Below, piece by piece: positions 26,074 through 34,194 of a DNA stretch of 64,000 bases. The stretch's first letter is position 1, and each line of letters opens with the position of its first letter. Under the pieces are notes generated by a model, which saw only the letters and a program-made list of their open reading frames with translations, searched no databases and was not told where the DNA came from. Source of the stretch: CAVPJW01 sp963705525 (GTDB lineage: Bacteria; Acidobacteriota; Vicinamibacteria; Vicinamibacterales; CAVPJW01); contig CAVPJW010000002.1 in NCBI GenBank assembly GCA_963705525.1, positions 1,434,230 through 1,498,229 of the forward strand, written 5' to 3'. The position numbers were made by a program, and so were the translations under genes.

Positions 26074-26604
26074 AGAGCTTGGATCGCCCGACTGAGCGCC
26101 GTCGTAGAGATCGTGCTCGGTCAGCGGAGCTGCGGGCGCTTCGCCATCGCGGCCCAATCGCTGGCGCGCGCCGAACGCGGGTCCGCGCGCCGGAATCACG
26201 CGCGCAAACCGAAGGAATCCTAGCGGCGTCGGGACATCGTCGTAGATCCCCTCCATGCCTCCGCGCATGAAATACGCCTCGTGCCAGAAGCCAGTGCCTC
26301 CCGAATCGCGCAGAAACCGCTGCCACCAGTCGCGATGCGGCGACGACCGCGTCCACGCCTCGAGGGAGGCATAGTCGCGCCAGTACTGGCGAAATCCGAG
26401 GTGCGGCGGAAACAACGAAAAAATCAGGTCCTCGTGCAACAGTAACCCATCCGGCCGATCGGCCACGGCCCGCGGCACACTGCTGCCAAAACCCAGCATC
26501 GTCTTGAGGCCGTAAAGCCGATTGACGCGCATGCCCAGATAAATCACGACGAGATCCGGATACGTCGACAAGTCGACCGTCTGGCGTTGGACTTTCGAAG
26601 GCAC
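26070..26604 (-). CDS. DUF4188-family protein (frameshifted near its C-terminus)
   Basis: Start placed at GTG 26604, with AGGAG upstream, 23 nt after the FMN reductase stop. The conserved family features are present: VVIYLGMRVNRLYGLKTML, FSLFPPHLGFRQYWRDYASL, and SGGTGFWHEAYFMRGGMEGIYDDVP. DUF4188 proteins are alpha/beta-barrel, monooxygenase- or dehydratase-like. As sequenced, the frame misses its stop and runs on through the intergenic repeat to 25711, antisense to the CocE gene. A one-base shift near 26085-26125 gives a natural end, ISTTALSRAIQAL and TAG at 26070, for a total of about 178 codons, the usual length. Confidence 0.7.
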
Positions 26605-26627
26605 GGCGTACTCCTGACTCGGCTTCC

Positions 26628-27221
26628 CTAGTACGGCACGCCGGCGGCGCGCGCCGATCGGAGGGCCGATGCGTACCACTCCAGTTCGCTCGCAAATTTC
26701 GTGAATCGCCTCTCGAGCGCGGCATCGGTCGCCGCACCGCCAGGATCGAGCGTCTGAGCGACCTTGGGCACGGCGAAGAGGCTCGGAATGCTGGGCATGC
26801 CGAGCTCGCCGACGATGATCCGAAGCTGCACGGCGGCCCTGACACCGCCGAAGGCGCCCGCCGAGTAGCTCACGATCGCCGACGGCCGCCAGAAGTATTC
26901 CTCGAGGAAATGATCGAGCAGATTCTTGAGCGCCGCCGGCACGCTGTGATTGTACTCGGCGGTGACAATGACAAAGGCATCGGCCGTCGCGTAGATTGCT
27001 GCCAGCCGCTCCAGCACGCTCGGTGCCTCGCCGCGCGGATACTCCTTGTACATCCGATCCAGGAGCGGCAGCGGGTACTCGACGGGGTCGACGAGCGTCA
27101 CCTTGTGGCCGCGCGTCGTGAGCTGGTGCTCCACGAAGCGCGCCACGCGGATGCCCTTCCGCTCGGAACGCACCGAGCCGAACAGCACGACTGTGTGAAG
27201 GCTAGGACTTGGCGCCGCCAT
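26628..27221 (-). CDS. NADPH-dependent FMN reductase-family protein
   Basis: 197 aa from ATG 27221, preceded by GAGGGAG. The flavodoxin-like fold begins VVLFGSVRSERKGIRVARF, continues with the phosphate-binding and dimer segments LDRMYKEYPRG and VIVTAEYNHSVPAALKNLLD (the YNHSxP motif contacts FMN), and ends with KFASELEWYA. Members reduce quinones, azo compounds or flavin using NAD(P)H. Its start overlaps the end of the deacetylase gene by 20 nt and its stop is 23 nt before the DUF4188 start, so all three lie in one operon. A link between flavin supply and the DUF4188 monooxygenase-like protein is plausible but inferred. Confidence 0.82.
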   Translation of the reverse strand: MAAPSPSLHTVVLFGSVRSERKGIRVARFVEHQLTTRGHKVTLVDPVEYPLPLLDRMYKEYPRGEAPSVLERLAAIYATADAFVIVTAEYNHSVPAALKNLLDHFLEEYFWRPSAIVSYSAGAFGGVRAAVQLRIIVGELGMPSIPSLFAVPKVAQTLDPGGAATDAALERRFTKFASELEWYASALRSARAAGVPY

Positions 27222-28074
27222 GCTCCCTCGCCCAGCGGGCAATCTCGTCGAGCGTGGCGAACCAGACGCCTGGTTTCGACTTCATGTGTTTGATCAGACC
27301 GTCGAGCGCGGCGATCCGCGAGCGATGGCCGATGACGTGTGGATGCATGACCGCGACCCACAGTCCGCCTTCGTCGTACGCGACGTCGAACTCCGAACGG
27401 AACACCTGCATCACGAGATCCGCCGACGGGAGTGGTCCATTGGCGGCCGGACCGAGATATTGAAAGTCGTCGAGAATCTGTTCGACCGGCAGCTCGACGA
27501 GGCCCGTGGCGTCGCCGTTCGCCGCGATTTCGTATGGATCGTTGCTCCCTGAGAGCGAGCTGTCGTACTGGAATCCGGCTTCTCGAAGCAGCTTGAGCGT
27601 GAAGGGGCTGAACTGACCGTACGGCGCACGGAATCCCGTCGGCTTGTGGCCGATCTGCTCGGTCAGATACTGGATCGATAGCGTCAGGAGCCGTCGTTCT
27701 TCCGCTTCGTTGTTCAGCTCTCCGAGCGGTTCATGAATCCAGCCATGGACCCCGACCTCGTGCCGACCACGCGCGAGGATGTCCTTGATCATCTGCGGAT
27801 GAAGCTGAGAGCTGACGGCCGGGACGAAGAACGAAGCGGCGATGTTATGCGTGTCGAGGAGTCGAAGCACGCGCGGGAGGCCGTCGATGGCGCCGTACTC
27901 CCGGAGCGCCAGCCCGTCGATGGCGAACTCGCCCTTCGCCAGCTGGGGGGTCGCATTGTCCACGTCGAACGACAGCGCCACCGCCACCCTGTTCCCGTCC
28001 GGCCACGACGCTGGCTTGAGCCTCCGGCCGACGCTCACGCGGAACATCTCCCGCCTGAGGCCATCGACGCTCAT
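27202..28074 (-). CDS. Polysaccharide deacetylase (NodB-fold), probably exported, start uncertain
   Basis: 290 aa as an ATG-initiated frame. NodB motifs are present: VAVALSFDVDNATPQ (the metal-site Asp), HEVGVHGWIHEP (motif 2 histidines), FRAPYGQFSP (motif 3) and VAVMHPHVIGH near the end. This pattern is the peptidoglycan-deacetylase (HpPgdA)/allantoinase-like branch, so peptidoglycan or polysaccharide N-deacetylation is likely but another amide is possible. Upstream of ATG 28074 the same frame encodes a good signal peptide (RLILATGAAVSVVTANPGA), but no start codon precedes it; an in-frame TGA sits 40 codons upstream. Either the start was lost or a base is missing. It is about 60% similar by eye to the next upstream gene, a tandem duplicate. 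Confidence 0.78.
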   Translation of the reverse strand: MSVDGLRREMFRVSVGRRLKPASWPDGNRVAVALSFDVDNATPQLAKGEFAIDGLALREYGAIDGLPRVLRLLDTHNIAASFFVPAVSSQLHPQMIKDILARGRHEVGVHGWIHEPLGELNNEAEERRLLTLSIQYLTEQIGHKPTGFRAPYGQFSPFTLKLLREAGFQYDSSLSGSNDPYEIAANGDATGLVELPVEQILDDFQYLGPAANGPLPSADLVMQVFRSEFDVAYDEGGLWVAVMHPHVIGHRSRIAALDGLIKHMKSKPGVWFATLDEIARWAREHGGAKS

Positions 28075-28194
28075 CGTCGTCCCTGGCAGCGCGTTGGGTT
28101 TCTGATGCTGCGCACCAGGATTCGCGGTGACGACCGATACGGCGGCACCCGTCGCGAGGATCAGTCGGCTCCAGAAACCGCGCCGGATCGATCG

Positions 28195-29160
28195 TCAATG
28201 TTTCAGCACCCATTTCGCTACATCCTCATGCGTCGCGAACCAGACGCCCGGTTTCGACTTCATGTATTGAATGAAACGTCCGAGCACGACCGCCCTCGCC
28301 CGGTGGCCGATGATGTGCGGATGCATCGTGAGGACGAACAGCCCGCCTTCATCGTAGGCCGCATCGAACTCTGCCTGGTACGCCTGCAGCACGAGCTCCG
28401 GCGACGGCAGCGAGCCGTTGTTGGTCGGTCCGAACAACGGAAAATCGTCGCGAATCCATTCGATCGGCAGCTCGACGATGCCGCTTGGCTGGCCGTCCAT
28501 CAGGATCTCATACGCATCGTCGCTCGACATCAGGCTGCTGTCGTAGAGGAAGCCGGCCGCCTTCACCTGCTTCATGGTGAAGTCGCTGAACTGCCACGAC
28601 GGGGCGCGATAGCCGACGGGCCGCTTCCCCATCGCCGTCGTCAGGTAGTCGATTGCCTGCGTCAGCAGGCGTTGTTCCTCCTTCTCGTTGTTCAGGGCCG
28701 GCAGCAGCTCGTGGATCCAACCGTGGACGCCGATCTCGTGCCGGCCACTGGCCTGGATGTCCTTGATCATCTGCGGATGAAGCGCCGCACTCACGGCCGG
28801 GATGAAAAAGGACGCGGGCACACCGTTCGCCGCCAGCACCTTGAGCACGCGAGGCAGGCCGTCGACCGCTCCGTACTCGCCGCGCGTGAACCCTTCGAGC
28901 CGCAGGTCGCCGCGTGACAGCACCGCGGATGCATTGTCCACGTCGAAACTCAACGCTACCGCAACACGCGCCCCGTCAGGCCAACTCGACGGCCGCAACC
29001 GACGACCAGCGCTCACGTGGAAGAACTTGGCCTTGAGATCGTCGAGGCTCCACGTGATGCCGGGGAATTCGTTGGGAGGGGGTTGTTGCTGCGCGGAGAC
29101 GGTGGAAAGGACAAGTAGGAGACTAAGGACGAGGGCGGTGAGGATCAAGCGCAAGGACAT
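28195..29160 (-). CDS. Secreted polysaccharide deacetylase (NodB-fold), paralogue of the neighbour
   Basis: 321 aa from ATG 29160 with AAGGAG in front. A signal peptide (LTALVLSLLLVLSTVSAQQ) leads into NodB motifs: VAVALSFDVDNASAVL, HEIGVHGWIHELLPALNN, YRAPSWQFSDFT and LTMHPHIIGHRARAVVL. The whole layout, including the loop DLKAKFFHVSAGRRLRPSSW, matches the neighbour at 27202 nearly residue for residue over long blocks. Periplasmic or surface deacetylation is the likely role. It is the first gene of a minus-strand operon with the second deacetylase, FMN reductase and DUF4188. Its promoter must lie in the short-repeat array just upstream, which faces the four-helix-bundle gene. Confidence 0.82.
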   Translation of the reverse strand: MSLRLILTALVLSLLLVLSTVSAQQQPPPNEFPGITWSLDDLKAKFFHVSAGRRLRPSSWPDGARVAVALSFDVDNASAVLSRGDLRLEGFTRGEYGAVDGLPRVLKVLAANGVPASFFIPAVSAALHPQMIKDIQASGRHEIGVHGWIHELLPALNNEKEEQRLLTQAIDYLTTAMGKRPVGYRAPSWQFSDFTMKQVKAAGFLYDSSLMSSDDAYEILMDGQPSGIVELPIEWIRDDFPLFGPTNNGSLPSPELVLQAYQAEFDAAYDEGGLFVLTMHPHIIGHRARAVVLGRFIQYMKSKPGVWFATHEDVAKWVLKH

Positions 29161-29175
29161 GACGGGCTCCTTCGT

Positions 29176-29227
29176 CAGTTCTTTGTTCTTAGTGTTTAGT
29201 GCGAGTTCTGAATTCTTAGTTCTTAGG
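29176..29227. repeat. Period-7 short-repeat array upstream of the deacetylase operon
   Basis: Units such as AGTTCTT, TGTTCTT, AGTGTTT, AGTGCGA, AGTTCTG, AATTCTT, AGTTCTT follow in 7-nt steps. It lies in the divergent gap between the deacetylase start (29160) and the four-helix-bundle gene (29272). Confidence 0.75.
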
Positions 29228-29271
29228 GCCCTCACGCCGCTTCGCCTGGCACGCACCCTGCACGAGCAGCC

Positions 29272-29640
29272 GTGGTGGGCGTCAGTCGGTTCGAGGATCT
29301 CATCGTCTGGCGAAAGGCCCGCGCACTTTCTGGCGACCTCTGGCAGCTTTCTCGACAGTCGCACTTCTGCAGCGACCGTGATCTCTGCACACAGATGACA
29401 ACAGCCGCAGTCTCCACCATGGCGAATATTGCCGAAGGGTTTCTCCGACGAGATCGCAAGGACTTCGCTCGGTTCCTCCGCATCGCCAGTGCGTCTAATG
29501 GTGAAGTCCGCGCGCTTCTCTATGCGGCATACGACAGAGGCCGCATCCTCCATCGCGACGCGAGCCGGTTGATAGAGACCACCAACGAAATCGGCAGAAT
29601 GCTCCGCTCACTCGAGCAATATCTGCGCACCAAGAACTAA
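29272..29640 (+). CDS. Four helix bundle protein (23S rRNA intervening-sequence-type)
   Basis: 122 aa. The family opening is clear: SRFEDLIVWRKARALSG, followed by LCTQMTTAAVSTMANIAEGF with the conserved helix ASASNGEVRALLYAAYD and a terminal EIGRMLRSLEQYL. These small proteins form pentameric or dimeric bundles; the role is unknown, although homologues are encoded within rRNA intervening sequences. The start is GTG at 29272. Short-repeat arrays flank the gene on both sides, and its last codons and TAA stop lie within the downstream array (ACCAAGAACTAAG), so the C-terminus has been recruited from repeat sequence. Confidence 0.8.
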   Translation: MVGVSRFEDLIVWRKARALSGDLWQLSRQSHFCSDRDLCTQMTTAAVSTMANIAEGFLRRDRKDFARFLRIASASNGEVRALLYAAYDRGRILHRDASRLIETTNEIGRMLRSLEQYLRTKN

Positions 29641-29700
29641 GCACCGCACTAAGAACTAGGCACCGCACTAAGCACTAAGCACCAAGCACTAAGAACTTCG
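29629..29700. repeat. Period-7 short-repeat array (CTAAGCA/CTAAGAA units)
   Basis: A regular run: CCAAGAA, CTAAGCA, CCGCACT, AAGAACT, AGGCACC, GCACTAA, GCACTAA, GCACCAA, GCACTAA, GAACTT. It lies between convergent genes and provides the four-helix-bundle stop codon. It resembles the arrays at 20838, 43890 and 49800, all at convergent junctions. Confidence 0.85.
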
Positions 29701-29705
29701 TGATC

Positions 29706-31479
29706 TCACCACCCCATCACATACGCATCATCTTTCGGGCTCACGCCGCCCATCAGGACTCCCGTCTGTGGATTGACCATGATCGCCTTCACCCAGCCCA
29801 CGCCCTTCACGTCCTGCACGTCGAGCCGGTAGCCGCGCGCCACCAGTCCTTCCTGCACGGCTTTCGGTAGTGACAAGGGCGACGAGGAGTCTGCCCTCGA
29901 TCGCATGCGGCTGATACGAATCGCGGAATCCAGTGCTGATCACGGCGTCGCTTTCGAGCGCCTGCTGGACGTTCATGCCGAAGTCCACGACGTTCAGGAA
30001 GAACTGCAGCTCGGTCTGCGGCTGCGTGTCGGCGCCCGGCGTGCCGAAGGCGAGAAATGGCTTTCCGTCCTTCACAGCCAGCGCGGGGTTGATCGTGTGC
30101 CGCGTGCGCTTGCCCGGCGCGAGCGCATTGACGTCCTGGGGATCCAGGTAGAAGTACTGCATGCGATCGTTCAGGAAGAACCCGTTCGGTTCGGCGACCA
30201 TGCCGCTGCCGAACGAGCTCAGCAGGCTCGACGTGATTGACACCATATTGCGATCCTTGTCGATCACCGCGAGATACGTGGTCAATCCATGAGCGCGATC
30301 GCTGTGAGGCTCCGACGATCGCGATCCGGGAACCGGCGCCCACTCGACAAGCTCCTGCGCCGAGGGCTTCGCGCCGACGTCACCCGCCGGCGGCTCTCCA
30401 TCCATCGTCCGATCGGGGTTGATCAGGCCGCGGCGCCTGGCGGCATAGTCCTTTGACAAGAGCGTCTGCATGGGAATCGGCGGCACGAATTTCGGATCGC
30501 CGACGTACTTGTTTCGATCGGCGAAAGCCAGCCGCAGCGATTCCGTGACGAGGTGGAGGTACGGCGCGCTGTTGTGCCCGAGCTCTTTGAGATTGAACCC
30601 CTCGAGAACATTCAAGGCCTGCAGGAGGACGTGTCCCTGTGAATTCGGCGGACACTCGTACACGTCGATGCCTCTGTAGTTCACCGAGATTGGCGGGTCT
30701 TCAACTGCCTGGTAGGCCGCCAGATCGGACGGCGTGAGAATGCCGCCGTTGGCCTTGAGATACGCCGTCGTCGCTTGTGCCGTCGTTCCGCGATAGAAAT
30801 CGTCGCTGCCCAGCTTGCCGATCCGCCGCAGCGTCGCCGCCAGATCGGTCAGCACAACGCGCTCACCCATGCGAAGCGGCTCGCCGTTCTTGAACCAGAT
30901 CTTCGTGGTCGACGGATAGTGCGCGAGCTTCTCGCGCGTCTCCTTGAGCGACCGTGCGAGCGTCTCCGTCACAGGGAATCCATGTTCGGCGATCTCGGCG
31001 GCGGGCTCGAAGACCTCCGCGAGCGGCTTCGTCCCGTACTTCGACACCGCGAGCGCGGCGGCGCCGACCGATCCGGGCACGACGACCGTCAATGGACCCT
31101 CGGTCGGGATGCCGCCCTTGCCCTTGTAGAAGTCGATAGTCGCCGCCATCGCGGCCGGACCCGTGCCATTGATGAACTTCACTTCGTTCGTCTTCGCCAG
31201 GTAGATCATGATGAGGCCGTCGCCGCCGAGCCCCGTGTTGTCCGGCTCGACGAGGCCCTGTACTGCCCAGGTGGCAATCGCGGCATCGACGGCGTTGCCG
31301 CCGCTTTTGAGAATCCGCAGGCCGGCTTCCGAGGCCAGTGGATGGCCCGATGCGACCATGCCGTGATCGGTCATCACGACCGGCCGCCACGTCCAGCCCT
31401 GACCCTGGCCGTCGGCGACGAGCAGTGCGAAGACGAACGCGACCACCGGTCCCGCTTTTCGTGTCATGGCCCACCTCAT
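29706..31479 (-). CDS. Gamma-glutamyltransferase, frameshifted near the C-terminus
   Basis: A signal peptide (AGPVVAFVFALLVADGQG) is followed by the whole GGT large and small chains. The autocleavage threonine is in HGLTTYLAVIDKD, with the substrate-binding SSLLSSFGSGM and the oxyanion GTPGADTQPQ region following. The main frame runs to 29728 with a garbled tail, while the neighbouring frame carries the true family end: SLPKAVQEGLVARGYRLD to GGVSPKDDAYVMGW, stop at 29706. The switch lies at 29871-29890, so a one-base indel truncates the last 60 residues. GGT cleaves glutathione and gamma-glutamyl amides in the periplasm. Its gene is in an operon position alone, convergent with the four-helix-bundle gene. 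Confidence 0.82.
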
Positions 31480-31580
31480 TTCCGATCCTCTGAATTGAGC
31501 GTGCGAAGAATAGCACGCCGGTGGCGCCTGCTGCCCCGCTTTGGTAGCATCTGCCCGCCTGGTTCACTGAAGGAGTGCAC

Positions 31581-32843
31581 ATGCAGAGGCGTCTTCGGAC
31601 ATTCGTGATTCTTTACGCCGTTCTCATCACCACGGGAATCGCCGGACAGACGCCGTCGCGTTCCGTCGATCCCCTCACGTTATCGAACGCCCGCGTCGTA
31701 GATGTGCGCACCGGCCAGATCCAGGAAGGCATGACCCTCGTGCTTCGCGACGGGAAGATCTCGAGCGTCGGCCGAAACGCCGCTGCAGGCGCGTCGCGTG
31801 TCATCGACCTTCAGGGGATGTATGTGGTTCCCGGCCTGATAGACGCCCACGCGCACATCGGGAATCTCGAAGGGGCGCGCCGCGCGCTGCTTTCCGGCGT
31901 GACTACGGCGCGCAGCGCGGCGACCGCGATGTACGCCGACGTCGCCATCTCCGAACTTGTCAGCAAGGGCATTGTCGCGGGGCCCGACATCATTCCCGCT
32001 GGTGTCCATGTTCTGCCCCAACTTGGGGAGGATCTCCTCGCGGACCCCCGGCTCGCCGACTTCGCCGACGGCGTGAAGACGATCGACGACATCAGGCGCG
32101 TCGTGCGCGTCAATCTGGACCGCGGTGCGCGCGTCATCAAGACCAGCGCGACGGCGCGCGCGGGCACGGCCGATACCGATCCGAGGACGACGACATTTCG
32201 GGAGCCGGAGCTGCGCGCGATTGTGGAGGAAGCCGGAGCGCGCAACGTGCCGGTGGAGGTGCACGCGCACGGCGACGAGGGAGCGATGCTGGCCGTCAAG
32301 GCCGGCGTTCGCAGCATCGAGCACGGCACCTACCTCTCTGACGCGACGTTGAAGCTCATGAAGGAGAAAGGCACGTTCTTCGTCCCGACCTACACGACGG
32401 TGGTTGACATCGCCGAGCCGGGCGGCGACTACGACGTGCCCGCGCTCCGCATCCGAGGTATGCACATGCTGCCGCAGCTGCGGCGTGTCATTCAGCACGC
32501 GCATGCGATGGGCGTGAAGATCGCGGCGGGTGTGGACACCGAATACGGCCCGCAGAGCCTGGGACGCATCACGCACGAGATCGCGCACTTCGTCGAGATT
32601 GGACTGCCCCCTCTCGCCGCATTACAGGCGGCAACGATCGCCGGGGCCGAACTCGTCGGTCAAGAGACGCGCATCGGCGAGCTCAAGGAAGGCTTCGACG
32701 CCGACCTGCTCGTGATTGGCGCGAGTCCACTCGACGCGATCGACGTGCTTCAGGATCCGCTGATGATCATCAGCAACGGGAGGATCGTGCTTGACCGTGT
32801 GAGTCCGGCGCCGCGCCCGTCTTCATCATCGAGCGGGCGCTGA
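31581..32843 (+). CDS. Secreted metal-dependent amidohydrolase (imidazolonepropionase-like), second copy
   Basis: 420 aa from ATG 31581 (AAGGAG 6 nt upstream; a GTG at 31575 is too close to it). After a signal peptide (FVILYAVLITTGIAGQ) the superfamily motifs are GLIDAHAHIGN (metal site), IKTSATARAG, VEVHAHGDEGAM, SIEHGTYLSD and AAGVDTEYG. Relative to the paralogue at 1106 it lacks one hydrophobic insertion but has the same order. Periplasmic hydrolysis of a cyclic amide or acyl-amino acid is likely; the substrate is unknown. The stop is 4 nt from the response-regulator gene's stop on the other strand. Confidence 0.82.
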   Translation: MQRRLRTFVILYAVLITTGIAGQTPSRSVDPLTLSNARVVDVRTGQIQEGMTLVLRDGKISSVGRNAAAGASRVIDLQGMYVVPGLIDAHAHIGNLEGARRALLSGVTTARSAATAMYADVAISELVSKGIVAGPDIIPAGVHVLPQLGEDLLADPRLADFADGVKTIDDIRRVVRVNLDRGARVIKTSATARAGTADTDPRTTTFREPELRAIVEEAGARNVPVEVHAHGDEGAMLAVKAGVRSIEHGTYLSDATLKLMKEKGTFFVPTYTTVVDIAEPGGDYDVPALRIRGMHMLPQLRRVIQHAHAMGVKIAAGVDTEYGPQSLGRITHEIAHFVEIGLPPLAALQAATIAGAELVGQETRIGELKEGFDADLLVIGASPLDAIDVLQDPLMIISNGRIVLDRVSPAPRPSSSSSGR

Positions 32844-32847
32844 CGAC

Positions 32848-34194
32848 TCACTCGTCCTTGAGCGACATGCCGAAGCGTTCGGCCATGCGATAGAGCGTCC
32901 GCCGGTCGATGCCGAGGACCTCGGCTGCGCGCGTGCGGTTGCCGCCGACGGCGTCGAGCACGTGTACAAGATAGCGTCGCTCGACCTCGTCGAGAGACGG
33001 CAGGCCGGCAAAGAGCGCCGTCTGCGGGTCGCCCTTCACAGGCCCTGACAGCGCGGGCAGATCGGCGGCCTCGACGACCGAGCCGCGACTGAAGAGGACG
33101 AGGCGCTCGATGGTGTTCTCGAGCTCTCGCACGTTGCCCGGCCAGTCGTAGGCAGTCAGCGCGCGCTGGGCGCCCTCCGACAGTTCGACGTGACGGCCGG
33201 CTCTCGTGCACGCGTTCTGCAGAAACCGATCGATCAGCATGGGAATGTCCTCGCGCCGATCGCGAAGCGGAGGCATCCTGATCACGATCACGCTCAGCCG
33301 ATAGTACAAGTCCTGACGGAAGCGCTGCTCGGCCACCGCTTTCTCGAGATCGATGTTGGTCGCGGCCACGACGCGGACGTCCGCCTTCAGAACGCGATTC
33401 GCGCCGACCGGTCGAATCTCTCCCTCCTGCAGCACACGCAGCAGCTTCACCTGAAGTGCCGATGAGGTCTCGCTGATTTCGTCGAGAAAGACCGTGCCTC
33501 CACTCGCCTGCTCGAAAATGCCGCGCCTGTCGGACAGCGCGCCGGTGAAGGCTCCACGCGTGTGACCGAAGAGCTCCGAATCGAGCAGCGTCTCCGTCAA
33601 GGCGCCGCAGTTGATCGGCAGAAATGGTCGCGCCGACCGACGTCCGTGGTTGTGGACGGCGCGCGCCACCAATTCCTTCCCGGTCCCGCTTTCCCCGACG
33701 ATGAGGACGGGCGCGCTCGAATCGGCGGCATGGGCGATCTGCTTGTAGACGGCCAGCATGGCCGCAGTCCGGCCGATCAGACCCGATGGCACGATCTCGC
33801 CGCGGATGCGAGACGGGTCGTCGGTCGGATCCTGATGGGCGAGCGCGCGATCGACGGTGGCTTTGACCTCGGTGATGTTGAACGGCTTGCTGATGTAGTC
33901 GTACGCGCCGGCTCTCACCGCATCGATCGCCGTCTCGAGCGTGCCGAACCCGCTGATCAGCACCACCTGCCCTTGCGGGTTGGCGCTTCTGAAAACCTTG
34001 AGCACATCCAGGCCCGAGTAGGTGTGATTGAGGTTGATATCCGAAATCACCAGATCGAACGGTCGCGCGCGCGCCAGCGTCAGCGCTTCTTCTGCGCTCT
34101 CGGTGAAGGAGATGTCCCGTTCCGGTCCCGCAAGCAGTTCCGCCATGAAGCGGCACGTCTCGCCGTCGTCATCGACAATCAGGATTCGCGGCAT
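32848..34194 (-). CDS. Sigma-54-dependent response regulator (NtrC family)
   Basis: 448 aa from ATG 34194. N-terminal receiver domain with ILIVDDDGET, the phosphorylatable Asp52 in DLVISDINLN, and the conserved Lys103 in SKPF. The central AAA+ domain has Walker A GESGTGKE (about 167-174) and the sigma-54 contact loop GAFTGA (about 214-219), with Walker B GGTVFLDE and arginine finger YDWPGNVREL. The C-terminal Fis-type helix-turn-helix is NRTRAAEVLGIDRRTLYRMA. It activates RpoN-dependent promoters after phosphorylation. Its start overlaps the kinase gene's end by 16 nt, so kinase and regulator are co-translated. Target genes are not identified here. Confidence 0.92.
   Translation of the reverse strand: MPRILIVDDDGETCRFMAELLAGPERDISFTESAEEALTLARARPFDLVISDINLNHTYSGLDVLKVFRSANPQGQVVLISGFGTLETAIDAVRAGAYDYISKPFNITEVKATVDRALAHQDPTDDPSRIRGEIVPSGLIGRTAAMLAVYKQIAHAADSSAPVLIVGESGTGKELVARAVHNHGRRSARPFLPINCGALTETLLDSELFGHTRGAFTGALSDRRGIFEQASGGTVFLDEISETSSALQVKLLRVLQEGEIRPVGANRVLKADVRVVAATNIDLEKAVAEQRFRQDLYYRLSVIVIRMPPLRDRREDIPMLIDRFLQNACTRAGRHVELSEGAQRALTAYDWPGNVRELENTIERLVLFSRGSVVEAADLPALSGPVKGDPQTALFAGLPSLDEVERRYLVHVLDAVGGNRTRAAEVLGIDRRTLYRMAERFGMSLKDE

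Noticed and set aside
25711..26604. The 297-aa version of the DUF4188 protein
   Set aside because: The extra ~120 residues read a repeat and the antisense of the CocE gene; a one-base shift gives a natural end at 26070.
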